A stretch of 64,000 bases of DNA from Microbacterium testaceum. GTDB taxonomy: Bacteria; Actinomycetota; Actinomycetes; Actinomycetales; Microbacteriaceae. Below, in pieces: positions 1 to 8,289 of the stretch. The stretch lies in NCBI RefSeq assembly GCF_029761935.1, contig NZ_CP121699.1, forward strand, positions 2,604,001 through 2,668,000. Direction: 5' to 3'. A model generated the notes under the pieces. The model did not search any database. It was not told the origin of the DNA and worked only from the letters and a program-made list of their open reading frames with translations. The translations under genes were made by a program, and so were the position numbers. Every line of letters starts with the position of its first letter. The first letter of the stretch is position 1.

Positions 1-987
1 GGCGTGCGTGCTGCCCTTGAGGACGGCGATCGACGAGCCGCCCCAGTTGCCCGAGACCGCGTCCCCGGCCTTCCACTGCGGGAGGTCGGCGACGGCCCAG
101 CCGCCGGCGGTGTCGGGAGCGCCGCTCGAGATCGAGTTGGCACCCCACACGGCGGAGTTCCACGTCCACACCTTGCTGGAGTTGTAGGCGTTGTTCCACT
201 CGTCGGTCCACGCCGGGTACGTCGAGACGAGGTCCTGGTCGATGAGCGACTGCCAGTAGTCGGCGACCTTCTTCGAAGCGGGGTCGGTCAGCGAGACCGT
301 CCAGCCGTCGGAGTCGTTGCCGAACCACTGTCCACCGGCCTGCCAGACGAAGCCGGCGAACTGGTTGATGTCGGACTGCGAGAAGTTCGTGATGTACCCG
401 CCGAGTGCGCGGACCTTCTTGGCCGCCTCGGTGTACTCGTCCCACGTGGTGGGGATCGCGATCCCGTTCGCCGCGAACAGGTCCTTGCGGTAGAACAGCG
501 CCATCGGGCCGATGTCCTGCGGGATGCCGTAGACGGCGTTGTCCTGGCCGAGAGTGGCCTGGTTCCACGCCCACCCGACGAACTGGTTTTTCGCGGCCAT
601 CACGTCGGCGCAGCCCGCGATGTTCTCGACGCCGTCCTGCACGAGGAAGTTGGGGAGGGCGTCGTACTCGATCTGGCCGAGGTCGGGCGCGTTGCCGGCC
701 GCGATCTGGTTGAAGAAGTTCTGGTAGGTGCCGTTGTTGCCGTTGGGGCCGGTCTGCACCTTCACCTGGATGTCGGGGTTCGCCGAGTTCCACATGTCGA
801 CGACCTTCTCGATGCCCGGGATCCACGAGGTGAACTCGAGCGTGACGGGTCCGTCCGAGGGGGCGCAGTCGGCCGCGGCCGCGGCGCCCGAGCCGGCGCT
901 GTCGCCGCTTCCGCCGCCGGCGCAACCGGCCAGCAGGAGAGCCGACAGGGCGACGCCCGCGGTCGCCGTGAGGATTCTGTTCTTCAT
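1..987 (-). CDS. CUT1 sugar ABC transporter substrate-binding lipoprotein (3' end outside window)
   Basis: Binds a sugar or oligosaccharide outside the membrane and hands it to the MalF/MalG-like permeases encoded just upstream (1060-2915). The 329 visible codons start at an ATG (985-987) and open with a lipoprotein signal: basic residues, a hydrophobic run and the lipobox LLAGC with Cys22, followed by a Gly/Ser/Ala-rich linker. The body has the features of family 1 extracellular binding proteins, including the TTWDEYTEAAKK segment and an aromatic-rich second half (WQAGGQWFG, WTDEW). It is the last visible gene of the GH42 operon and runs off the window edge, so the C-terminus is not seen. 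Substrate is inferred from the linked beta-galactosidase to be a galacto-oligosaccharide; this is not proven. Confidence 0.93.
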   Translation of the reverse strand, partial: MKNRILTATAGVALSALLLAGCAGGGSGDSAGSGAAAAADCAPSDGPVTLEFTSWIPGIEKVVDMWNSANPDIQVKVQTGPNGNNGTYQNFFNQIAAGNAPDLGQIEYDALPNFLVQDGVENIAGCADVMAAKNQFVGWAWNQATLGQDNAVYGIPQDIGPMALFYRKDLFAANGIAIPTTWDEYTEAAKKVRALGGYITNFSQSDINQFAGFVWQAGGQWFGNDSDGWTVSLTDPASKKVADYWQSLIDQDLVSTYPAWTDEWNNAYNSSKVWTWNSAVWGANSISSGAPDTAGGWAVADLPQWKAGDAVSGNWGGSSIAVLKGSTHA

Positions 988-1007
988 GGAATGCCTTTCT
1001 CTGGGTG

Positions 1008-1031
1008 CCCGGGTGGGCCATTCCGCCCGGG
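1008..1031 (-). other. Intercistronic hairpin between permease and binding-protein genes
   Basis: CCCGGGTGG (1008-1016) and CCGCCCGGG (1023-1031) can pair with one G-T wobble around a 6-nt loop. It lies in the 72-bp gap between the malG-like stop and the binding-protein start. No T-run follows, so an RNA-processing or stabilising hairpin is more likely than a full terminator. A similar arrangement precedes the binding-protein gene of the second operon at 16119-16203. Confidence 0.4.
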
Positions 1032-1059
1032 GTGAGGGGCGGCCTGAGCCGCCGAGGGT

Positions 1060-1977
1060 TTACTTCAGGGCGCCGGTCCCGAGACCGTTGCGCCAGAAGC
1101 GCTGGAGGAGCAGGAAGATGACGATGAGGGGGATGACCGACAGCAGGGCGCCGATCAGCACGAGACCGCGGAGCTCCGGGATCTGGTTCAGCTGGTTGTT
1201 CCAGCCGTAGAGACCGAACACCACCGGGAAGAGCTCTTCGCTGCGCAGCATGATCAGCGGCAGGAAGAAGTTGTTCCAGATCGCGACGAACTGGAAGAGG
1301 AACATCGTCACCAGGGCGGGGCTCATGAGGCGCAGGCTCACGGTGAAGAAGGTCCGGATCTCGCCCGCGCCGTCGAGACGACTGGCCTCCAGCAACTCGT
1401 CGGGCACCGACGAGGCGGCGAAGATGCGCGCCAGGTACACCCCGAACGGGCTGACCAACGACGGCAGGAACACGGCCCAGAAGGTGTTCGTGAGCTGCAC
1501 CTGGCTGAAGATGAGGAACAGCGGCAGGGCCAGGGCGGTCGCGGGGACGAGCACGCCGCCGAGGACGACGTCGAAGATGACCTCGCGGCCCGGGAAGCGG
1601 TACTTCGCCAGCGCGTATCCGGCCATCGCCGCCAGCAGCGTCGCGACCGCGCCGCCGAGACCGGCGTAGAGCAGCGAGTTGCCCAGCCAGCGCAGGAAGA
1701 TCCCGTCACGGTAGGCGAACAGGTCGCCGATGTTCGAGAACAGCCGCATGTCGGCGAACCACAGCGGGTTCGTGGTGAGGATGTCGCCGGTGCTCTTGCT
1801 CGAGGCGACCAGCAGCCACCACAGCGGCAGCAGGAAGTAGACCGTGAACACGGCCATGATGAGCATCGCCGAGGTGCGCGAGACCAGCGGCTCGCGGATG
1901 GCGCGCGAGCGCGGGGAGTCCGAGCGCGGAGCGCCGGAACGGCCGACGCGGGGGCGGGAGGTGGTGACGGCGCTCAT
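1060..1977 (-). CDS. CUT1 ABC transporter permease, MalG family
   Basis: Inner-membrane permease subunit, 305 aa, the usual length for MalG-type proteins. After a basic N-terminus a transmembrane segment starts near residue 35 (SAMLIMAVFTVYFLLPLWW). The cytoplasmic EAA loop that contacts the ATPase is visible as EASRLDGAGEIRTFF. The ATG at 1975-1977 overlaps the stop of the MalF-like gene by four bases (ATGA), indicating translational coupling and a one-to-one permease dimer. No ATPase gene is present in this operon, as is usual for actinobacterial CUT1 systems that share an MsiK-type ATPase encoded elsewhere. A longer reading frame in the same phase extends to 2943 but only reads through the neighbouring gene. 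Confidence 0.95.
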   Translation of the reverse strand: MSAVTTSRPRVGRSGAPRSDSPRSRAIREPLVSRTSAMLIMAVFTVYFLLPLWWLLVASSKSTGDILTTNPLWFADMRLFSNIGDLFAYRDGIFLRWLGNSLLYAGLGGAVATLLAAMAGYALAKYRFPGREVIFDVVLGGVLVPATALALPLFLIFSQVQLTNTFWAVFLPSLVSPFGVYLARIFAASSVPDELLEASRLDGAGEIRTFFTVSLRLMSPALVTMFLFQFVAIWNNFFLPLIMLRSEELFPVVFGLYGWNNQLNQIPELRGLVLIGALLSVIPLIVIFLLLQRFWRNGLGTGALK

Positions 1978-2915
1978 GCGTTGCCCTTCTTCTGCATCCA
2001 CTTCATGAACCCGAACGACAGCACGAAGGTGGTGACGGCGAGCACCACGGAGAAGGCCGCGGCGAGGTTGGAGTTGGGGATGGATGCCGTGGCGTAGACG
2101 GTCATGTTCGGGGTGAAGGTGCTGGTGACGGCCGAGCTGAACGAGCGGAACACCTGGGGCTCGGCGAGCAGCTGCAGGGTGCCGATGATCGAGAAGATCG
2201 CGGTCATCACGATCGCGGGCCGCACGAGGGGGATCTTGATGGACCACGCGATGCGGAACTGCCCGGCGCCGTCGAGGCGGGCCGCCTCGTAGATCTCGCT
2301 GGGGATCGACAGCAGCGACGAGTAGATGATCAGCATGTTGTAGCCGACGTAGACCCACGTCACGACGTTCGCGATCGACCACAGCACGAGGTCGGCGCCG
2401 AGGAAGTCGACCTTCTCGGTGAGGGCGGTGAAGGGCGACAGGTTGGGCGAGAACAGCGAGCCCCACATGATCGCGGCGATGACACCCGGAACGGCGTACG
2501 GAACGAAGAAGGCGAGCCGGAAGAAGCGCTTGCCCTTCAGCAGCGGCGAGTCCAGCAGCAGGGCGAACAGCAGAGCGAGTCCGAGCATGATCGGCACCTG
2601 CACGACGCCGAAGGCGAGCATGCGCAGCATCGAGGTCCAGAACGCCTCGTTCTGGAACACGAGCGCGTACTGCGAGAGCCCGCCGAAGACGAGCTCGGCT
2701 TTGCCGAACGTGCCTTCGCGCCGCACCACGAGCAGCGACTGCCCGATGGCGAAGATGATCGGCAGCACGTAGAAGAGCGCGAACAGGATGCCGAAGGGGG
2801 CGAGCAGGATCGCGATGGAGCCCTTGTGCAGCACGCGCGGGCGGCGGCGGGGGCGCGGGGCCCCGGTCGCGCTCGCGCGCTTCGTGCCCGTCGGGGCGGG
2901 GGCGGTGGTGGTCAC
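1974..2915 (-). CDS. CUT1 ABC transporter permease, MalF family
   Basis: Inner-membrane permease subunit, 313 aa, partner of the MalG-like protein. The N-terminus is Thr/Ala/Pro-rich and basic, then hydrophobic segments begin at SIAILLAPFGILFALFYV. The EAA motif reads EAARLDGAGQFRIAW. The chosen GTG (2913-2915) overlaps the TGA of the GH42 gene (GTGA), so translation is probably coupled to that enzyme. The order enzyme, MalF, MalG, binding protein is unusual, since the binding protein is normally first in CUT1 operons; the second operon in this window also has the permeases ahead of the binding protein. Confidence 0.95.
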   Translation of the reverse strand: MTTTAPAPTGTKRASATGAPRPRRRPRVLHKGSIAILLAPFGILFALFYVLPIIFAIGQSLLVVRREGTFGKAELVFGGLSQYALVFQNEAFWTSMLRMLAFGVVQVPIMLGLALLFALLLDSPLLKGKRFFRLAFFVPYAVPGVIAAIMWGSLFSPNLSPFTALTEKVDFLGADLVLWSIANVVTWVYVGYNMLIIYSSLLSIPSEIYEAARLDGAGQFRIAWSIKIPLVRPAIVMTAIFSIIGTLQLLAEPQVFRSFSSAVTSTFTPNMTVYATASIPNSNLAAAFSVVLAVTTFVLSFGFMKWMQKKGNA

Positions 2916-4975
2916 GAGGCCTCCTCGATGATGCGGACGGCACCGCCGGCGACGGCGACCGAGCCGTCGATGGCTTCGCCGCTGATCGCGTCGCGGCCGT
3001 GCGCTGCGATCTCGACGGTGTCGGTGGTGTGGTTGATGACGAACAGGAACGCGCGCTCGGCGTCGGCGCGGCGGACCACCTCGACCCCGGGGCGGGTGTC
3101 GACGGTGCGGATGCCGGCGGCCTCGGCCGCGCGGGAGAGCAGTGCGCGGTAGGCCGACGGGTCGGGGAGGGTCGCGAGGTACCAGGCGTGGCCGTCGCCC
3201 ACCGCGCGGCGGGTGCGGGCGGGGAGTCCCGCGGCCGGGCCGTCGCTGAAACGGGCGTCGACCTCGGCGTCGACGGCGCGCAGGCGCTCCGACCACACGG
3301 TGCCGGTCGAGCCGTCGTCGAGGGTGACCGACTGCGCCGGGCCGAGGGGCGAGAACTCCTCCGACACGATGCCGAGCAGGTCGCGGAACGCGCCGGGGTA
3401 CCCGCCCAGACGGACGCGGTCGTCCTGGTCGACGATGCCGCTGGCGAAGGTGATCACGGCGGTGCCGCCGTCCTCGACGAAGCGCGCGATCGCGGCGGCG
3501 TCGGCGTCGCGCACGAGGTGCAGCGCGGGCACGATGACGAGGCGGTAGTCCGAGAGGTCGGCGGAGGCCGAGACGACGTCGGTGGAGATGCCGGCCGTGA
3601 CCAGGGCGGCGTGCGCGGCGTGCACCTGGTCGAGATAGCGCAGGTCTTCGCTGGGGCGCCCCTCGTTCTCGAGCGACCACCAGCTCTCCCAGTCGAACAG
3701 GACGGCGGCGTCCGACGCCACGCGCGTTCCGGCGATCGGCTGCAACGAACGCAGCGTCCGGCCGACCTCGAGCACGCTCCGCCACTGGGCGGTGTCGGTG
3801 CCCGCGTGGGGGAGCAGCGCCGAGTGGAACTTCTCGGCGCCCTGTGCAGACGCGCGCCACTGGAAGAAGCAGATGCCGTCGGCTCCGCGCGCCACGTGCG
3901 AGACGACGTTGCGCAGCAGCTCGCCCTCGCCCTTGGCGAGGTTGTGCGGCTGCCAGTTGACCGCGCCCGTCGAGGTCTCCATGAGCAGCCAGGGTGTGCC
4001 GCTCGCCAGGCCGCGGGTGAGGTCGGCCGCGAACGACAGCTCGGCGAGCGGGTCGGGGAGGCGCCGGTCGAGGTAGTGGTCGTTGGCGATGACGTCCATC
4101 TCGCCGGCCCACGAGAAGTAGTCGAGAGCGCGGATGTGCGCCGTCACCATGAAGTTGGTGGTGACGGGGGCGGTGCTGCGCTCGCGGATCACGCGCGCCT
4201 CGGCGCGGTACAGCTCGAGCTGCTGGTCGGACGAGAAACGCTGGAAGTCGAGCAGCTGTGCGGGGTTGCGCAGCGACAGTGCGGCCATCGGCGGGAGGAT
4301 CTGGTCCCACGCGCTGTAGCGCTGGCTCCAGAACGAGGTGCCCCAGGCCGTGTTGAGGGCGGCCACCGTGCCGTAGCGGGCCTCGAGCCACTCGCGGAAC
4401 GCGACGGCGCTGGCGTCGCAGAAGCAGAGGGCGTTGTGGCATCCGAGTTCGTTCGAGACGTGCCACATGGCCAGGGCGGGGTGATCGGCGTAGCGCTCGA
4501 CGACGCGGCGGCTGAGCTCCGCGGCGTACCCGCGAAAGACGGGGGAGCTGGGGCAGTAGGCCTGTCGACCGCCCGGGAAGCGGCGTGTGCCGTCCTCGGC
4601 CACGGGAAGGATCTCGGGATGCCGCGTGGTCACCCAGGGCGCGGGGGAGGCGGTCGCGGTTCCGAGGTTGACCCGGATGCCGTGCGCGTGGGCGAGGTCC
4701 ATGACCTCGTCGAGCTCGTCGAAGGTCCAGACGCCGGGGGCGGGGTTGATCCACGACCACCCGAAGATGTTGACGGCGACGAGTCCGACGCCCGCTTCGA
4801 CCATGAGCCGCATGTCGTCGTCCCAGACGGCGCGGTCCCACTGCTCGGGGTTGTAGTCGCAGCCGAAGACGAGACCTTCGCGGGTCAGGGCCGACAGAGC
4901 GTCGCCCGTGCGGGTCAGATCGGCCGAACGATCGCTTTCGCGATCGAGCGGGGCCAGATGTTCGACGGCAAGCAT
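2912..4975 (-). CDS. GH42 beta-galactosidase
   Basis: Hydrolyses terminal beta-galactosides, probably in the cytoplasm, as no signal peptide is seen. The 687-aa length matches GH42. Near residue 40 the typical GCDYNPEQW segment starts the TIM barrel. The acid/base Glu is in WHVSNELG (about residue 176) and is followed by the cysteine cluster CHNALCFC that binds zinc in many GH42 enzymes. The nucleophile Glu is in LLMETSTGAVNW. The ATG at 4973-4975 is chosen because AAAGGAG lies ten bases upstream; a longer frame to 5059 would run through the operators. First gene of an operon with the CUT1 permeases and binding protein. Likely repressed by the divergent LacI protein through the operators at 5002-5060. 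Confidence 0.95.
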   Translation of the reverse strand: MLAVEHLAPLDRESDRSADLTRTGDALSALTREGLVFGCDYNPEQWDRAVWDDDMRLMVEAGVGLVAVNIFGWSWINPAPGVWTFDELDEVMDLAHAHGIRVNLGTATASPAPWVTTRHPEILPVAEDGTRRFPGGRQAYCPSSPVFRGYAAELSRRVVERYADHPALAMWHVSNELGCHNALCFCDASAVAFREWLEARYGTVAALNTAWGTSFWSQRYSAWDQILPPMAALSLRNPAQLLDFQRFSSDQQLELYRAEARVIRERSTAPVTTNFMVTAHIRALDYFSWAGEMDVIANDHYLDRRLPDPLAELSFAADLTRGLASGTPWLLMETSTGAVNWQPHNLAKGEGELLRNVVSHVARGADGICFFQWRASAQGAEKFHSALLPHAGTDTAQWRSVLEVGRTLRSLQPIAGTRVASDAAVLFDWESWWSLENEGRPSEDLRYLDQVHAAHAALVTAGISTDVVSASADLSDYRLVIVPALHLVRDADAAAIARFVEDGGTAVITFASGIVDQDDRVRLGGYPGAFRDLLGIVSEEFSPLGPAQSVTLDDGSTGTVWSERLRAVDAEVDARFSDGPAAGLPARTRRAVGDGHAWYLATLPDPSAYRALLSRAAEAAGIRTVDTRPGVEVVRRADAERAFLFVINHTTDTVEIAAHGRDAISGEAIDGSVAVAGGAVRIIEEAS

Positions 4976-5001
4976 CCGGGAGGCGCTCCTTTGCGGGGTT
5001 C

Positions 5002-5088
5002 TGTGAACGTGCACACATTTGCCCGCCGGTTCTTCCCGACAGAATGTGTGAACGTGCACATACTGACACGGTGTCGCGCGGTCGTCAA
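5002..5088. promoter_or_regulatory. Divergent promoter with two identical LacI-type operators
   Basis: TGTGAACGTGCACA occurs exactly at 5002-5015 and again at 5047-5060, 45 bp apart. It is a near-perfect palindrome around a central CG, typical of LacI-family sites. On the minus strand a TTGACG box (5083-5088) is followed 17 bp later by CAGTAT (5060-5065), so the second operator overlaps the start point and the first lies in the leader of the GH42 gene. The whole element sits between the GH42 operon and lacI at 5116. Confidence 0.8.
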
Positions 5089-5115
5089 CTTCCGCGGCCC
5101 GATAGGGTGAGGAGC

Positions 5116-6132
5116 ATGACGCCTCCTCCGCCCGGGCGCCGGCGCAGCACCGTGCACGACGTCGCCAAGGTCGCGGGGGTCTCGCGGGGCACCGTGAGCC
5201 GCGTTCTCAACGGCGGCTACGTCTCGGACCACGCCCGCGAGGCCATCCAGGCGGCCATTCGCGAGGTGGGCTACGTGCCCAACAACGCCGCCCGGAATCT
5301 CGTGCGCCAGCGCACGCAGGCGGTCGGATTCATCGTCCACGAACCGCACTCGCTGTTCCTCGAAGACCCCAACATCGGTGGAATCATGCTCGGGGCCAAC
5401 ACCGCCCTGTCGAACGCCGACTACCAGATGGTGTGCGTCGTGGTCGATACGGACCGCGACACCGAAAGGGTCGCGCGCTACCTCAGTGGTGGCTTCGTCG
5501 ACGGGGCGGTCATCGTCTCGGCGAGACACCACGACCCGATCACCGACGTCGTCGAACGACTCGGGCTCCCTGTCGCCTACGTGGGCCACCCTCCCGGCAT
5601 CCGTCGCCCCTGGGTCGGCATCGACAACCTCGGCGCCGCCCGGGCCATCACCGAACGCGTGCGCGCATCGGGACGCCGTCGCATCGGCATGATCGCCGCG
5701 GCCCTCGACCGCGACTCCGGCAGCGACCGGCTCGCGGGCTTCCGTGAGGCGCTCGGCGAGGACTTCGACGAGTCGCTGGTCGAGCCGGTGCCGCTCTACG
5801 CCTTCGCCGACGGCGAGGCGGGGATGCGACGCCTGCTCGAGCGCGCTCCCGACATCGACGCGGTGTTCGGAGCTTCGGATGCCTTGGCCGCCGGCGCCGT
5901 GCAGGCCCTTCGCGCGGCCGGTCGCCGCGTGCCCGACGACGTCGGCGTGGTCGGCTTCGACGACAGTGCGTGGGCGGTGCGCACCGATCCGCCGCTCACC
6001 ACGATCGACCAGCCCGCAGAGGGACTGGGTGCCGCGGCCGCCGAGGCCGTGCTGCTGCAGCTCTCGGGCGGGGTGGCCGATGCCGGCGGCATCCTGCTCG
6101 ACGCCCCGATCGTCTGGCGCGCCTCGGTCTAG
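5116..6132 (+). CDS. LacI-family transcriptional repressor of the GH42 operon
   Basis: 338-aa sugar-responsive DNA-binding protein. The N-terminal helix-turn-helix is TVHDVAKVAGVSRGTVSRVLNG (split here only in description: recognition helix in SRGTVSRVL), followed by a hinge and a periplasmic-binding-protein-like domain ending in WRASV. The ATG at 5116 has both a close GAGGAG and a TAGGGT -10-like box seven bases upstream, so leaderless and leadered translation are both possible. Divergent to the GH42 operon and next to two TGTGAACGTGCACA operators, which it very likely binds; the inducer is inferred to be a galactose-containing sugar. Confidence 0.94.
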   Translation: MTPPPPGRRRSTVHDVAKVAGVSRGTVSRVLNGGYVSDHAREAIQAAIREVGYVPNNAARNLVRQRTQAVGFIVHEPHSLFLEDPNIGGIMLGANTALSNADYQMVCVVVDTDRDTERVARYLSGGFVDGAVIVSARHHDPITDVVERLGLPVAYVGHPPGIRRPWVGIDNLGAARAITERVRASGRRRIGMIAAALDRDSGSDRLAGFREALGEDFDESLVEPVPLYAFADGEAGMRRLLERAPDIDAVFGASDALAAGAVQALRAAGRRVPDDVGVVGFDDSAWAVRTDPPLTTIDQPAEGLGAAAAEAVLLQLSGGVADAGGILLDAPIVWRASV

Positions 6133-6168
6133 AGGCGCTCGCCGCCGCCGTCGGTCGCGGTTCTCCGG

Positions 6169-6234
6169 TTCGGGGCGCGATCGTCCGTTCGGGGCGTGAC
6201 ATTCCCGCCCCGAACGCCGGAATTCGCCCCAAAC
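6169..6234. repeat. Four-arm palindromic repeat, family A copy 1 (66 bp)
   Basis: Two direct arms TTCGGGGCG (starting 6169 and 6188) are followed by two inverted arms CGCCCC(G/A)AAC (from 6207 and 6225), spaced about 19 bp apart. It lies between the convergent lacI and tetR genes. Aligns without gaps to the copy at 6268-6333. Function unknown; the geometry could form a large stem-loop or a set of phased protein-binding sites. Confidence 0.75.
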
Positions 6235-6267
6235 GCCGCGACCTCACGTGCCGGTCGATGTCTTGCG

Positions 6268-6333
6268 TCTGGGGCGAGATCTGCAGCTTGGGGCGTGAAT
6301 GTTCTGCCCCAAACGGAAGTACGCGCCCCAAAC
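6268..6333. repeat. Four-arm palindromic repeat, family A copy 2 (66 bp)
   Basis: Diverged second copy of the 6169-6234 element, exactly 99 bp downstream, with arms TCTGGGGCG, CTTGGGGCG, GCCCCAAAC and CGCCCCAAAC at matching offsets. Where the arms changed (G to A), the partner arms changed with them in several places, suggesting that pairing or sequence symmetry is maintained. It ends 17 bp from the tetR stop. Confidence 0.75.
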
Positions 6334-6350
6334 CGGCCGCGTGCCGGGCG

Positions 6351-6935
6351 TCAGCGCTCCTCGTGCCAGCCCTCGTCGAGGATGCGGAAGCCCGCCTCGA
6401 TCGTGGCCTCGGAGTCGTCGTTCTCGAAGGCGAGGATCTGCAGTTGCAGGACCATCCGCGCGTACACGCGCACCGGGGCATCCGGTGTCTCACGCCCCGT
6501 GGTCTCGGCGATCGCCTGGGCGAGGGCGTCTTCGTGACGGACCCACATGCGCGCGGCGTACTCGCGAAGCGCGGGGGTGTCGGAGATGAGTGCCATGAAC
6601 CGCCGGCGGTTGTCGCCGGTCGGGTCGAAGGCCAGGCCGAAGAGCTCGCGGCGATAGAGGTCTCTCAGTGCCTGCGACACCGAGGTTCCCGGGGTGCGGT
6701 CGCGCACCGCGCCGACGAGCAGGTCGCGCTGGGCGTCGTCCTCGTCGAAGACGAGAGCTTCCTTCTGCGGGAAGTGCGCGAACACCGTCGTCGGTGACAC
6801 GTCGGCGGCCTCGGCGACCTCGCGGATGCTGACCTCGTCGAAGCCGCGCTCCACGAACAGGATCGTCGCCGCGTCCGAGATGGCCTTGCGGGTTGCCGCT
6901 TTCTTGCGCTCGCGGCGGCCGATCGTCTCGCTCAT
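6351..6935 (-). CDS. TetR/AcrR-family repressor
   Basis: 194-aa regulator. Residues about 10-55 form the TetR helix-turn-helix (AISDAATILFVERGFDEVSI then VSPTTVFAHFPQKEAL), and the C-terminal part (TPALREYAARMWVRHEDALA) is the ligand-binding helical domain. The ATG at 6933-6935 is preceded by TATTGT six bases upstream and no Shine-Dalgarno sequence, so the mRNA may be leaderless; an in-frame extension to 7013 would run into the divergent promoter. Divergent to the MFS exporter at 7004, which it presumably represses. Ligand unknown. Confidence 0.92.
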   Translation of the reverse strand: MSETIGRRERKKAATRKAISDAATILFVERGFDEVSIREVAEAADVSPTTVFAHFPQKEALVFDEDDAQRDLLVGAVRDRTPGTSVSQALRDLYRRELFGLAFDPTGDNRRRFMALISDTPALREYAARMWVRHEDALAQAIAETTGRETPDAPVRVYARMVLQLQILAFENDDSEATIEAGFRILDEGWHEER

Positions 6936-6941
6936 AGCCCC

Positions 6942-7003
6942 ACAATACCGGGACGACTCTGAAATCGTGTTGACAACAAAACTGGTACGAGTACAGTTAC
7001 GGC
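6942..7003. promoter_or_regulatory. Divergent tetR / MFS promoters with candidate TetR operator
   Basis: On the plus strand TTGACA (6970-6975) and TACAGT (6992-6997) are 16 bp apart, and the MFS GTG begins six bases after the -10, implying a leaderless transcript. Between them ACTGGTACGAGTACAGT (6981-6997) has the inverted core GTAC-GA-GTAC, a good TetR-site candidate that would block RNA polymerase. On the minus strand TATTGT (6942-6947) serves tetR. Confidence 0.65.
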
Positions 7004-8275
7004 GTGACTTCACTTTCGCTCTCTCCTCAGTCGGGCCGCCGCGCCTGGGTCATGCTCGTCGTCATCACGACGCTGACCACCGCCGGCATGACCGTCGTGC
7101 TCCCCGTCCTGCCCTTCGTCGTGCTCCGCTACGTGTCGAACCCGGCCGATCTGGCCGTCTGGGTCGGCATCCTCGAGACGGTCAATGCGCTCTGCGCGTT
7201 CCTCGTCGCCCCCTTCCTCGGCCGCATCTCCGACCGCTTCGGTCGCCGACCGGTGATCATCGTCGCCGGGTTCGGCGCCGCCCTCGGGTTCCTGCTCTTC
7301 GGCGTCGGCGGGGCGATCTGGGTGCTGCTGCTCGGCCGCATCGTGCAGGGCGTCACCGCCGGCGACCTCCCCGCCCTCTTCGCCTACCTCGCCGACATCA
7401 CCCCGCCCGACAAGCGCGCGCGTCGCTTCGGCGTGCTCGGCGCGACCGCGGGTATCGGCACGATGGTCGGCCCCGCCCTCGGCGGCACCCTCGCCGCGAT
7501 CGACGTCGATCTGCCCGTCTTCGTCACCGCCGGCCTCGCGCTGACGGTCGCGATCCTCAGCATCTTCCTGCTGCCCGAGAGCCTCGCGCCCAGCAAGCGC
7601 ATCACCTCGCTCGACCTGCGGGCGGTGCACCCGTTCGCGGTGTTCCGCGGGGTGTTCCGCCGGCCCGAGCTGCGCGGGCTCATGATCGGCCTGATCCTCG
7701 TGGGGCTGCCGTTCGGCTTCTTCGTCAACAACTTCAGCGTGCTCGCGCTCGACGCGATCTCGTGGACCCCCACCGCGATCGGCCTGCTCACCGCGTGCGT
7801 CGGCATCATCGACATCGCGATCCAGGGCGTGCTGCTCGGCTTCCTGCTGCCGCGCATCGGCGAGCGGGGCGTCGTGGTCAGCGGCATCGTCACCCAGGCG
7901 GTCGGGCTGGTCGCCCTCGCCGGGGTGGCGTCGCTGCTCGCCCAGCCGTGGCTGTTCATCGTCGGCGCCCTGACGCTCGCGGCGGGCCAGGGTGCGGCTC
8001 AGGCGACCATGGACGGTCTGCTCTCCAATGCCGTCGGAGACGACGAGCAGGGCTGGATCGCCGGGGCCGCGCAATCCCTCAACGCCGCGGTCGGAACGGT
8101 CGCCCCGCTGGTGGCGGGCCTGCTCTACGCCCATGTCGCCCACGCCGCGCCGTACGTGCTGGGAGCCGTGCTCATGGTCGCCGCCGCCGTCGTCATCGGC
8201 CGGACGCGCTTCACCAGTCCCTCGCTCAAAGCGAAGGTTCCGGATGCCTCGGAGCCCGTACTCGCGTCGGAGTGA
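7004..8275 (+). CDS. MFS drug/metabolite exporter
   Basis: 423-aa major facilitator protein with about 12 hydrophobic segments. The motif A loop between TM2 and TM3 reads GRISDRFGRRPVI, and the N-terminal half resembles the tetracycline/multidrug exporter branch (ITPPDKRARRFGVLGA in the TM4-5 region). The GTG start lies six bases after the -10 box, so it is probably leaderless. Control by the divergent TetR protein suggests induction by the substrate. Substrate cannot be told from sequence. Confidence 0.9.
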   Translation: MTSLSLSPQSGRRAWVMLVVITTLTTAGMTVVLPVLPFVVLRYVSNPADLAVWVGILETVNALCAFLVAPFLGRISDRFGRRPVIIVAGFGAALGFLLFGVGGAIWVLLLGRIVQGVTAGDLPALFAYLADITPPDKRARRFGVLGATAGIGTMVGPALGGTLAAIDVDLPVFVTAGLALTVAILSIFLLPESLAPSKRITSLDLRAVHPFAVFRGVFRRPELRGLMIGLILVGLPFGFFVNNFSVLALDAISWTPTAIGLLTACVGIIDIAIQGVLLGFLLPRIGERGVVVSGIVTQAVGLVALAGVASLLAQPWLFIVGALTLAAGQGAAQATMDGLLSNAVGDDEQGWIAGAAQSLNAAVGTVAPLVAGLLYAHVAHAAPYVLGAVLMVAAAVVIGRTRFTSPSLKAKVPDASEPVLASE

Positions 8276-8289
8276 CGCGACGCCGTGGG

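Noticed and set aside
2999..5110. 703-codon plus-strand open frame opposite the GH42 gene
   Set aside because: Shadow of a high-GC gene: low-complexity Arg/Gly/Val/Asp-rich translation, no domains, and GH42 motifs on the other strand are complete.
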